From: Paracoccaceae bacterium
GTDB lineage: Bacteria; Pseudomonadota; Alphaproteobacteria; Rhodobacterales; Rhodobacteraceae
Direction of reading: 5' to 3'
Length of the DNA: 6,555 nt
Assembly: GCA_007123625.1 (NCBI GenBank)
Contig: SKKS01000370.1
Coordinates: 1-6,555, forward strand
The position numbers and the translations under genes are program-made. The notes beneath the pieces are model-generated. The model was not told where the DNA came from. It did not search any database and worked only from the letters and a program-made list of their open reading frames with translations. Shown piece after piece: positions 1-6,064 of this stretch; positions within the stretch are counted from its first letter, which is position 1, and each line of letters starts with the position of its first letter.

Positions 1-958
1 GCTGGTGATGCTGCAACATGCGGGGAGCCTTGAGGTGCTTCTGTTTCAGCGTGGGATTCGCAGCGAGGATCGCATTGCAAGACAGATCGGTGCGCATTGG
101 ATCGTCCTGGCGCAGATCGCGACAGTCGTGCCGCTGGTCTGGCTTGCCTGCAACACAAGGGCATATCGGCAACCCGTGTTCTGGGCGGTGATCGCATTCG
201 GATTGTCGGTCAATTTTGTCATGACCGGTTCCCGTGGTGGAACCATGGGCGCTTTGCTGATGCTGCTCTTCCTCTGGATTCTTCTTAATCGCCAGGTATC
301 CTATGCGCTCATAGCAGCGTCGGCCCTTTTAGCGCTCTTTACGGTCGGGTTGCTTGGAGAGTTCCGCGCTGAAACACAACGATCCAGCACCAAACTCCTG
401 GAGGAAATCAGTTTGAGCGGTGGCTTCGTCGAGTGGGTCAGCCACGCTGCCAAGGAACTCGGTACTTCGAGGGGAGAGAATAGTGGTCAGATCGCGATCC
501 TCGCCACGGTTCCGAATGAGATCCCTCATCTGTATGGCGAATCCTATGCATCGTTGCCTTTCATCTTCATTCCCAGCGCGCTTGTAAAGAATCAGCCAAG
601 GGCAGGGGGAAGGCTGGTTGCGGATTATATCTACAACCGCCCAAGCATGGGTGTTCCGCCCGGTGGCGTTGGTGAAGCATATTGGAATTTCTCTTACGCC
701 GGTGTGTTTCTCGTATACCTCACCGTCGGTGCCATTTTGAGATTTGCAGCTGATTTCTACCGGACGAATCAGTCGCATCCATTGGCGATTCTGGTATTTC
801 TGTTTGTTCTCCTTACTTTCTCGCCCCAGACACCAAGAATATATGATTTCGTCCAATCGCTCGTGCAGCTGATGGTGCTATTTGCTCTGTACCGTTACAG
901 CTTTCGGTTAAGGCGCGGGACCAACGCCCCGATCGCGCGGCCTTTATTGAAGCAATGA
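1..958 (+). CDS. Wzy-like O-antigen/capsule repeat-unit polymerase, 5' end missing
   Basis: Predicted inner-membrane polymerase that joins lipid-linked oligosaccharide repeat units on the periplasmic face. The frame stays open to the left edge, so this is the C-terminal part of a longer protein; Wzy-type proteins are usually above 400 aa and about 318 residues are visible here. Numbering from the GTG at 5, hydrophobic segments lie near residues 31-50, 57-74, 79-94 and 98-118. A long hydrophilic loop of about 110 residues follows, then three more segments near 229-247, 258-272 and 281-298. The loop ends in a PPGGVGEAYWNFSYAG stretch resembling the P-G-x-x-G-E-x-x-N-F-x-x-x-G signature of oligosaccharide repeat-unit polymerases. 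Sampled lines are about 43-50% GC against about 72% in the second GT4 gene, a common contrast for Wzy genes. Its stop overlaps the next start by 4 bp (ATGA). The polymerase call rests on topology and that motif; another polytopic polysaccharide protein is possible. Confidence 0.75.
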   Translation, partial: LVMLQHAGSLEVLLFQRGIRSEDRIARQIGAHWIVLAQIATVVPLVWLACNTRAYRQPVFWAVIAFGLSVNFVMTGSRGGTMGALLMLLFLWILLNRQVSYALIAASALLALFTVGLLGEFRAETQRSSTKLLEEISLSGGFVEWVSHAAKELGTSRGENSGQIAILATVPNEIPHLYGESYASLPFIFIPSALVKNQPRAGGRLVADYIYNRPSMGVPPGGVGEAYWNFSYAGVFLVYLTVGAILRFAADFYRTNQSHPLAILVFLFVLLTFSPQTPRIYDFVQSLVQLMVLFALYRYSFRLRRGTNAPIARPLLKQ

Positions 959-2136
959 TCATTCTTCTCTACCTACCCACTCCCGGTGGCTTGACCGGGG
1001 CACCACGGCGTTTGTTTACATTGGCGCGCGGCCTGAAGCGGCTTGGGGCGACACCCATAATTGCGACGGAGAGTGATACTGATCTGTATCGCACTGCTCA
1101 GCGCGAAAATTTCCCGACCACCAGCCTCGACCCGCCGGACATCCTGAAACTGCGCGCGGGCGCGCTTTTCGGCGGTGGGTTCCTGTTTCGCATCCGTGTG
1201 GCGATAGGGTTGCTCCGACAGCAATACCGGTTCCTCAAAGCCGTGCGCGCATCAGGCGCCGAGGTGGTCTGGATACGCGCGAGCAAGGGAATCGCCTTTG
1301 CAGGGCTCGGTGTCTTGCTGTCGCGAAAGCCATTGGTCTGGGATATCGATTTCGAACTCCCCTCTCGCGGCGCGGTGCACATCTTGCATCGTCTCGGGCT
1401 CTGGCTGGCAACATATGTCGTGTTTCAGCACGATGCGGCGCCTGAGATATTCGGAAAGGCGCTGGCTGACCGGTACAGATCGAAAATAAGGGTGCTTCCG
1501 CCGGGAATAGAACTTGAAGCGCTCCAAAGACTGCGAAAGCCGCACCCTGAGCCCACCACGGCCTCGAAGGATGCATTCCACATGCTTCAAGTTGGAACGA
1601 TCTGTGACAGGAAGAACCAGGCGTTCCTGATCGAGGCACTCAGCAAGCTGCCTCGCGAACTTCTCGAGCGAACGACGCTGTCGCTTGTGGGCGGATCGGA
1701 GCAAGCCGGTTACGAAAGCGATCTGCGCCGTCGGCTGGCGGCTTGCGGGCTTGATGAAAGGGTCTTTTTCCTTGGCTGGCGCGATGATGTGCATTCCCTC
1801 ATGCGCGACAGTGACCTTCTGGTGATGCCTTCCAAGGATGAGGGCGTCCCGAATGCAGTCCAGGAAGCCATGGCGCTGGGTTTGCCGGTGCTGGGCAGTG
1901 ATCGCGGCGGTATCCCGGAGATCCTTGACCACGGGCGCACCGGCTGGGTTTTGCCGATCGACGATCCGGCCTGCTGGGCCGAGGTGATCGGTCGGCTTGT
2001 GAACGAGCCGGAAACCCTCGCCTGCGTCGCGGACCGCGCCCGGTCCCATGCCGAGATCCATTTTTCCAATGATGCCTGGTGTGCCCGTTACTTGCAGGTC
2101 TTGGACGAGGCGCTGGTCCAAGGCAAGGACCGATGA
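955..2136 (+). CDS. GT4-family glycosyltransferase (GT-B fold)
   Basis: Cytoplasmic glycosyltransferase predicted to add one sugar from a nucleotide-sugar donor to the lipid-linked repeat unit. The 393-aa length is typical of the family. The N-terminal acceptor half begins with a hydrophobic strand and a glycine-rich turn (LPTPGGLTGAP, residues 7-17). The C-terminal donor half carries VGTICDRKNQ at 213-222, with the usual G and K of the nucleotide-binding loop, then FFLGW-DDV at 271-279. The EX7E element spans E296 to E304 (DEGVPNAVQEAMALGLPV), followed by a GGIPEI donor-site segment at 318-323. The start at 955 overlaps the polymerase stop by 4 bp, which supports both the start choice and translational coupling. 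The sugar and linkage cannot be predicted from this sequence. Membership of GT4 is secure; the role in capsule or exopolysaccharide assembly is inferred from the neighbours. Confidence 0.92.
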   Translation: MIILLYLPTPGGLTGAPRRLFTLARGLKRLGATPIIATESDTDLYRTAQRENFPTTSLDPPDILKLRAGALFGGGFLFRIRVAIGLLRQQYRFLKAVRASGAEVVWIRASKGIAFAGLGVLLSRKPLVWDIDFELPSRGAVHILHRLGLWLATYVVFQHDAAPEIFGKALADRYRSKIRVLPPGIELEALQRLRKPHPEPTTASKDAFHMLQVGTICDRKNQAFLIEALSKLPRELLERTTLSLVGGSEQAGYESDLRRRLAACGLDERVFFLGWRDDVHSLMRDSDLLVMPSKDEGVPNAVQEAMALGLPVLGSDRGGIPEILDHGRTGWVLPIDDPACWAEVIGRLVNEPETLACVADRARSHAEIHFSNDAWCARYLQVLDEALVQGKDR

Positions 2137-2160
2137 ACGGCGTGATGCCTTCGTCCAGAC

Positions 2161-2165
2161 AGGAG
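2161..2165 (+). promoter_or_regulatory. Shine-Dalgarno site AGGAG for the GTG-started dehydrogenase
   Basis: AGGAG lies 7 bases before GTG at 2173. It supports that non-ATG start: the encoded protein then has its NAD-binding GLGYVG loop at residues 15-20, where the family normally has it. The 36-bp gap after the preceding gene shows no other obvious signal. Confidence 0.75.
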
Positions 2166-2172
2166 TTCTTCA

Positions 2173-3456
2173 GTGTTCACGATTGACTTGGACGCAACCC
2201 GGATCGCGGTGATCGGGCTTGGTTACGTTGGGCTGCCACTTGCTGTCGAGTTCGGCAAGACCCGGCCCGTCATCGGCTTCGACATCAAGGCGGATCGCAT
2301 CAGGGCCTTGCAGGACGGTGTCGACAGCACGCGCGAGGTCGATATCGCCGACCTGCGCGCAGCCCGAGAGTTGCGATTCACCAGCGACCCAGGTGAGCTG
2401 AGGGATTGCAACACCTTCATCATCACGGTCCCAACGCCGATCAGCGCGGACAAACGCCCGGACCTTGGTTCCCTGCTTGGGGCGTCCGAAACCATCGGAC
2501 CGCTTCTGAAACCCGGTGATGTGGTGATCTACGAATCCACCGTCTATCCCGGTGCGACCGAAGAAGACTGCGTTCCAGTGCTGGAAGAAACATCCGGGCT
2601 GCGGTTCAACCGGGACTTCTTTGTCGGATACAGTCCCGAGCGGATCAATCCGGGAGACAAGGCGCACCGCTTGCCGTCGATCATCAAGGTTACTTCGGGT
2701 TCAACGCCCGAAGCCGCTGACTTCGTGGATACGCTCTATGCGTCGATCATCACAGCCGGCACGCACAAGGCCCCCTCCATTCGCGTCGCCGAGGCGGCAA
2801 AGGTGATCGAAAACACGCAGCGTGATCTCAACATCGCGCTGATCAATGAACTCGCCATCATCTTCAACCGTATGCAGATCGATACACAGGCGGTTCTCGA
2901 GGCCGCAGGCACGAAATGGAACTTCATGCCATTTCGCCCCGGCCTGGTGGGGGGGCACTGCATCGGTGTGGATCCGTATTATCTGACCTACAAGGCCGAG
3001 GCGATCGGGTATCATCCCCAGATCATCCTTGCCGGGCGGCGCCTGAATGACAGCATGGGCGCCTATGTCGCGAGTCAGCTGGTCAAGGAAATGCTCCGAC
3101 GCCGCATCCATGTGTCGGGCGCGCGCGTTCTGGTCATGGGCCTGACCTTCAAGGAAAATTGCCCTGACCTGCGCAACACGCGTGTCGTCGATGTCATACG
3201 CGAGCTTGAGGAATATGGGGTCCGTGTCGACATCCACGATCCTTGGGCCGACCCTGACGAAGCCGAGGCGGAGTATGGCCTGAAGCTGTTGTCGGAGGTT
3301 CCCTCAGGCGCTTACGACAGTGTCATCATTGCAGTCGCACATTCCGAATTCCGAGCGCTCGATGCGGAAGCGATCCACGCTTTCGGCAAAAGGGAGCATG
3401 TTCTCTATGACCTCAAGAGCATCCTCGCGCTATCAGAGGCTGACCTGCGCCTCTGA
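2173..3456 (+). CDS. tviB: UDP-N-acetyl-D-hexosamine 6-dehydrogenase (TviB/WbpO type)
   Basis: Cytoplasmic NAD-dependent enzyme that oxidises C6 of a UDP-N-acetylhexosamine (GlcNAc or GalNAc) to the uronic acid in two steps, supplying an acidic sugar for the repeat unit. Domains appear in the standard order: N-terminal Rossmann fold with GLGYVG at 15-20 and IGFDI at 34-38; YESTVYPGATEE at 120-131; SPERINPGD at 154-162; the central substrate-binding helix with K210 and N214; the catalytic loop GGHCIGVDPYYL with C263; and a C-terminal UDP-binding domain with GLTFKENCPDLRNT at 323-336. The 427-aa length is normal. The IYESTVYPG and GHCIGVDPYYL forms resemble the TviB/WbpO N-acetylhexosamine branch more than UDP-glucose dehydrogenase. 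The choice between GlcNAc and GalNAc as substrate is open. It starts at GTG with a good AGGAG site and lies in the same operon as both glycosyltransferases. Confidence 0.93.
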   Translation: MFTIDLDATRIAVIGLGYVGLPLAVEFGKTRPVIGFDIKADRIRALQDGVDSTREVDIADLRAARELRFTSDPGELRDCNTFIITVPTPISADKRPDLGSLLGASETIGPLLKPGDVVIYESTVYPGATEEDCVPVLEETSGLRFNRDFFVGYSPERINPGDKAHRLPSIIKVTSGSTPEAADFVDTLYASIITAGTHKAPSIRVAEAAKVIENTQRDLNIALINELAIIFNRMQIDTQAVLEAAGTKWNFMPFRPGLVGGHCIGVDPYYLTYKAEAIGYHPQIILAGRRLNDSMGAYVASQLVKEMLRRRIHVSGARVLVMGLTFKENCPDLRNTRVVDVIRELEEYGVRVDIHDPWADPDEAEAEYGLKLLSEVPSGAYDSVIIAVAHSEFRALDAEAIHAFGKREHVLYDLKSILALSEADLRL

Positions 3457-3477
3457 CCAAGCAAACGGAAGCCGCCA

Positions 3478-4602
3478 ATGGCACGTGTTCTGATCATCGC
3501 TTCTCTGGCATCATCGCTGCGGAACTTTCGTGGGCCACTGCTGGAGGCCATGATTGCGCGGGGTCATACAGCCCACGCCGCGGCCCCTGAGATGGAGACA
3601 GATCCCGAGACCCGAGCATGGCTCGAAGCGCGGGGGGTCATCTGCCATGCCTACCCGATGGCGCGCAGCGGGTTGTCGCCTGTTGGTGATTTGCGCTGTT
3701 TCCTTGCGCTCTATCGCCTGATGCGCCAGGTGCGGCCTGACCTCAGTCTTGGCTATACGATCAAACCCGTGATCTGGGGCGGCCTGGCGGCCTGGGGGGC
3801 ACGGGTGCCGCAACGCGTGGCGCTGATCACCGGGCTTGGTTATGCTTTCACCGGCGACGCGCGTGGCAAGCGCGCCGTCGTGCGCAGGATCGTCCGACGT
3901 CTTTATGCCCTGTCGCTCCGACATGCGACCTTGGCTTTTTTCCAGAACCCCGATGACCGCGCCGACTTTCTCGGCTGGGGCATACTGCCGACCGGGCTTC
4001 CCGTGCAGGTTGTCAACGGCTCGGGGGTGGATACGACGGTTTTCGCGCCCGTGCCGCTGCCCGATGCGCCCATGCGGTTCCTGCTGATCGCACGGCTGCT
4101 GGGCGACAAGGGGGTCCGCGAGTATGTGGCGGCGGCGGCAAAGCTGCGCAAGGCATGGCCGGATGCCGAATTCCATCTTGTCGGCCCGCTCGACCCCAAC
4201 CCGGACGGGATCAGCGAAACCGAAGTGCGCGGCTGGCAGGAGGCCGGGCATGTCGTCTGGCAGGGCGCAAGGGAGGACGTGCGCCCGGCGCTTGCCGAGG
4301 CCCAAGTCTACGTCCTGCCCAGCTATCGCGAGGGTACACCGCGCACCGTTCTGGAAGCCATGTCGATGGGGCGCCCGGTGATCACCACGGATGCGCCGGG
4401 CTGCCGCGAGACGGTGGAAGACGGGGTGAACGGTTTTCTGGTCCCTCCGAAGGACGTGGGCGCACTGGCCACGGCGATGGAGAAATTCCTGATCGGGCCG
4501 GACCTGATCCACCGCATGGGGGCAAAGTCGCGCCAGCACGCAACCGAAAAATACGATATTCACAAGGTGAACGCTGTCATGATCGACGCCATGGGCCTGT
4601 AA
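3478..4602 (+). CDS. GT4-family glycosyltransferase, PglA-like
   Basis: Predicted cytoplasmic glycosyltransferase acting early in repeat-unit assembly. It resembles the GT4 subgroup containing PglA, which adds an N-acetylhexosamine to the sugar loaded by a PglC-type enzyme. The 374-aa protein has an N-terminal domain with SLRNFRGPLLEAM at 13-25, LGYTIKPVIWGG at 91-102 and ITGLGYAFTG at 117-126, segments typical of this subgroup. The donor domain has IARLLGDKGVREY at 204-216 (conserved R and K) and an EX7E element from E285 to E293 within PSYREGTPRTVLEAMSMGRP, followed by TTDAPGCRETV. It begins 21 bp after the dehydrogenase stop, with a modest GGAAG ribosome site at 3467-3471. It ends in TAA and converges on the minus-strand cassette with a 20-bp gap. 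A PglC-like gene occurs downstream, as expected for this subgroup, but is separated from it by the cassette. The exact sugar is unknown. Confidence 0.92.
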   Translation: MARVLIIASLASSLRNFRGPLLEAMIARGHTAHAAAPEMETDPETRAWLEARGVICHAYPMARSGLSPVGDLRCFLALYRLMRQVRPDLSLGYTIKPVIWGGLAAWGARVPQRVALITGLGYAFTGDARGKRAVVRRIVRRLYALSLRHATLAFFQNPDDRADFLGWGILPTGLPVQVVNGSGVDTTVFAPVPLPDAPMRFLLIARLLGDKGVREYVAAAAKLRKAWPDAEFHLVGPLDPNPDGISETEVRGWQEAGHVVWQGAREDVRPALAEAQVYVLPSYREGTPRTVLEAMSMGRPVITTDAPGCRETVEDGVNGFLVPPKDVGALATAMEKFLIGPDLIHRMGAKSRQHATEKYDIHKVNAVMIDAMGL

Positions 4603-4622
4603 GGACCAATGACGGGACGGGC

Positions 4623-4937
4623 TCAGGAAAAGTCGGGCTCGGAGACCATGAGCCCGAGGGCGGCCAGCGTGCTTGCTCCATCGCGCCCGTTGACCAGATG
4701 CACATGCCCGGCGTGCCGCACCACCGGCGTTGTCCGGTCGAATACACGGACCGGAAGACCCGGGAGGGACGCGTCGGTGATATCGGTTTCGGAAAGATAC
4801 GACGCGGCGGCATACAGGTGACCATCTGCGTCACACCAGCCCGCGGCCTGAATCGACAGGCCCAATGCACGGTTGACGGCGTCGATCATCCCCTCGGGCA
4901 CAATGATCGTGCGGCGGGTCAGTGTCGGATCTGTCAT
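4623..4937 (-). CDS. Uncharacterised 104-aa protein, third gene of the spike cassette
   Basis: I do not recognise this protein. It is 104 aa, has no signal peptide, membrane segment or cysteine pair (one Cys, at 35), and looks like a small soluble domain. Visible features are a basic start TLTRRTIIVPEGMID, an AAGWCDADGHLYAAASYLSE segment at 31-50, and a histidine-containing strand RHAGHVHLVNG at 74-84. Its ATG overlaps the stop of the spike-fibre candidate by 4 bp (ATGA), so it is almost certainly translated from the same minus-strand message. That coupling suggests a role with the spike, for example as an assembly factor, decoration or chaperone, but this is inference from position only. The last ten codons form a possible terminator hairpin. 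It could instead be a phage-type filler protein unrelated to spike function. Confidence 0.75.
   Translation of the reverse strand: MTDPTLTRRTIIVPEGMIDAVNRALGLSIQAAGWCDADGHLYAAASYLSETDITDASLPGLPVRVFDRTTPVVRHAGHVHLVNGRDGASTLAALGLMVSEPDFS
4628..4656 (-). terminator. Possible terminator overlapping the end of the cassette's last gene
   Basis: A perfect 7-bp inverted repeat, CGGGCTC at 4634-4640 and GAGCCCG at 4650-4656, has a 9-base loop. Read on the minus strand, the hairpin is followed by AC and then TTTT, and the gene's TGA comes directly after. The shape fits a weak Rho-independent terminator inside the final codons. On the plus strand no T-run follows, so it would not be a classical terminator for the converging glycosyltransferase gene. 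The T-run is short and the hairpin could be chance in GC-rich coding sequence. Confidence 0.35.
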
Positions 4938-5683
4938 GAAGCCATCCTTGTCGTGAGGAATTGCAAGCCAAGAGATATGTCGCTGTCTTCAAGCAGCCCC
5001 GCGCGCAGGATGCCGCCATGAAACCGCATCGGCAGCGGCAATGCACCATCGCTTTGCCGGAATGCGCCCAGAACCTGGAAATCGGTTCTGGTGCTGCCCG
5101 CGACAGAGGCCGCGAACCAGCCGCCGGTTTTCCGCCGCGCTTCAAGGAAACCATTCTCCATTCGCACGGCAAACGCCGACTGGTCGACAATGTCGAATGG
5201 GCCGGGGGTGTCGATTTGCGGGTTGGAACCGCCATCATTCTTGATCAAGGTGCTGTTGGAGTTGCGCACGTAGCCTGTTCCACCAGTTCCCAGAACCGAT
5301 GCCGTTGCACTCCCGCTTGTGCGCCAGAGGCCGAGGATGGCTGTGGCCGTTCCCGTGTTCGGCATTTCGGCGAATGTCATCCGGTCGTCCACGCCATCGA
5401 AATCAAGCCATGTCAGCCCTCCGGAGTGGCGCAGGATGGGCCGGGCGGCGTTGATAGCCTGCAGCAGATGTCGCCCGTTCCCACTTTTGTCGAGCACCCG
5501 GCCAACCGGATCCCCATCCGCGGTTGCAGGGATCGTGCCAGCGGAATCCTGGAAAAGGGTCGACAGATCGGCGGGATCGAACCACGCCCCTTGTTGCCCA
5601 GCGCCAAACAGCCGGCCCGGATGCCAGGCGTGCCGCGCCCGATGGGGCGCGGAGGTGACCGACAGGTCCGTAACGATCTTCAT
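4934..5683 (-). CDS. ghsB: Head-spike fibre candidate, LamG/concanavalin-like (GhsB/Rcc01080-like)
   Basis: Predicted carbohydrate-binding spike protein of 249 aa. Residues 31-70 hold the block QGAWFDPADLSTLFQDSAGT continuing to GRVLDKSGNGRH. I associate this block with phage and GTA tail or spike proteins of alphaproteobacteria. LDFDGVDD at 93-100 is the typical lead-in to a LamG/concanavalin-like jelly roll. The remaining C-terminal part is beta-rich, with many G, S and T residues and no membrane segment or Sec signal. In Rhodobacter capsulatus the spike fibre Rcc01080 (GhsB) sits next to the base protein Rcc01079 (GhsA) and lets GTA particles bind capsule; the same gene pair and order are seen here. 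The ATG overlaps the upstream stop by 4 bp, which fixes the start. The LamG-like phage-type assignment is stronger than the specific GhsB assignment. It may instead belong to a phage remnant, since that N-terminal block is widespread in prophage genes. Confidence 0.78.
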   Translation of the reverse strand: MKIVTDLSVTSAPHRARHAWHPGRLFGAGQQGAWFDPADLSTLFQDSAGTIPATADGDPVGRVLDKSGNGRHLLQAINAARPILRHSGGLTWLDFDGVDDRMTFAEMPNTGTATAILGLWRTSGSATASVLGTGGTGYVRNSNSTLIKNDGGSNPQIDTPGPFDIVDQSAFAVRMENGFLEARRKTGGWFAASVAGSTRTDFQVLGAFRQSDGALPLPMRFHGGILRAGLLEDSDISLGLQFLTTRMAS

Positions 5684-5943
5684 GCCAGCACCAGCGCGTG
5701 CATCCCTGTTGCCGTGGTGCCGGTTGCGTGTACGCGACGCAGGCCGAGAGGCAGGATCGAAAAATCGGCGACTGTCAATGTGCGGGTTTCGCCGCGTACG
5801 GTGTCGATCACGATCGTTCCGCCGGTCTCGACATACAGACCCACCGCAACAAGAGGCAGGTCGGTGCTGTCATCAGGGATGACAGGCAGGGCGTCAGTTG
5901 CAGGGCCAGAGAGTGTGGCGGCGCGGTTGGAGAAAGGGTTCAT
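5680..5943 (-). CDS. ghsA: Spike base protein, Rcc01079 (GhsA) family
   Basis: An 87-aa protein recognised as the RCAP_Rcc01079 spike-base family. In Rhodobacter capsulatus this protein attaches the spike to the GTA capsid. Visible family features are the start MNPFSNRAATLSGPATDA, a V-I-P-D-D-S-T-D-L-P segment at 21-30, the strand pair ALYVETGGT-like VGLYVETGGTIVIDT at 34-48, and VADFSILPLGLRRVHATGTTATG at 58-80, a compact beta-rich pattern. The reading frame is open further upstream to 6264, but that part would run antisense through the sugar transferase gene and lacks family character. The ATG at 5943 has AGGAG five bases upstream and gives the expected short protein. It is the promoter-proximal gene of the minus-strand cassette and its stop overlaps the next start by 4 bp. 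Related base proteins also occur in true phages, so the particle served may be a GTA or a prophage. Confidence 0.85.
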   Translation of the reverse strand: MNPFSNRAATLSGPATDALPVIPDDSTDLPLVAVGLYVETGGTIVIDTVRGETRTLTVADFSILPLGLRRVHATGTTATGMHALVLA

Positions 5944-5948
5944 AGGGG

Positions 5949-5953
5949 CTCCT
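5949..5953 (-). promoter_or_regulatory. Shine-Dalgarno site AGGAG of the spike base gene
   Basis: Read on the minus strand, AGGAG is followed by five bases (CCCCT) and then ATG at 5943. This decides the start in favour of the 87-aa protein over longer in-frame alternatives that would extend into the divergent gene. Confidence 0.75.
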
Positions 5954-6028
5954 GTGGCATCACCGCATGCAGGGATGCGGCTGATTGAAGTTCCCTGCAA
6001 TATCGGCCATAGCGATTGAGATATGCCT

Positions 6029-6046
6029 ACCAGTGCGTGCGCTGGT
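6029..6046. promoter_or_regulatory. Candidate operator: 18-bp imperfect palindrome
   Basis: ACCAGTGC-GT-GCGCTGGT has eight paired positions per arm, with one mismatch. It ends four bases before the AGAAGGA ribosome site of the sugar transferase gene. Its size and symmetry would suit a dimeric regulator, including a LuxR-type one, but it does not match a lux-box or TraR-box consensus that I know. It could also fold as a leader hairpin near the ribosome site. Confidence 0.3.
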
Positions 6047-6050
6047 CGGC

Positions 6051-6057
6051 AGAAGGA
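6051..6057 (+). promoter_or_regulatory. Shine-Dalgarno site AGAAGGA of the sugar transferase gene
   Basis: AGAAGGA ends seven bases before ATG at 6065. It supports the start that gives the family-typical N-terminus MKRFLDI. Confidence 0.7.
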
Positions 6058-6064
6058 ATTAGGC

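Larger units (their letters stand above)
5944..6064. promoter_or_regulatory. Divergent intergenic region with two dyads
   Basis: This 121-bp gap must hold the start signals for the minus-strand spike cassette and probably also a promoter for the sugar transferase gene, because no gene upstream of the latter is co-directional and close. Two inverted repeats stand out. The first is TGCAGGGA at 5968-5975 with its exact complement TCCCTGCA at 5992-5999, overlapping a smaller hairpin CCGCAT/ATGCGG at 5963-5980. The second is an 18-bp imperfect palindrome ACCAGTGCGTGCGCTGGT at 6029-6046. A weak plus-strand promoter candidate is TTGAAG at 5985-5990 with CATAGC 17 bases further on. A weak minus-strand -10-like GATATT lies at about 5998-6003. 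None is a strong match, and no TTAA-N7-TTAA CtrA-type site is visible. Confidence 0.5.

Noticed and set aside
1252..2121. Minus-strand open frame (289 codons) opposite the first GT4 gene
   Set aside because: It is the antisense of a secure glycosyltransferase, with no family features.
3511..4563. Long minus-strand open frame (350 codons) opposite the second GT4 gene
   Set aside because: It is a shadow in GC-rich DNA, rich in H, R and P and without motifs, and it lies opposite a clear GT4 gene.
4155..5021. Plus-strand open frame spanning the end of the second GT4 gene and the convergent junction
   Set aside because: It is out of frame with the GT4 gene, arginine- and glycine-rich, and has no recognisable domain.
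4961..6019. Long plus-strand open frame (352 codons) opposite the spike genes
   Set aside because: It has low-complexity, R/P/A-rich antisense character and no motif, whereas the minus-strand frames have recognisable families, ribosome sites and ATGA overlaps.
4603..6064. Insertion sequence, integrase, tRNA or direct-repeat boundaries around the spike cassette
   Set aside because: No transposase or integrase frame, no tRNA and no flanking direct repeats were seen, so no mobile element is annotated.
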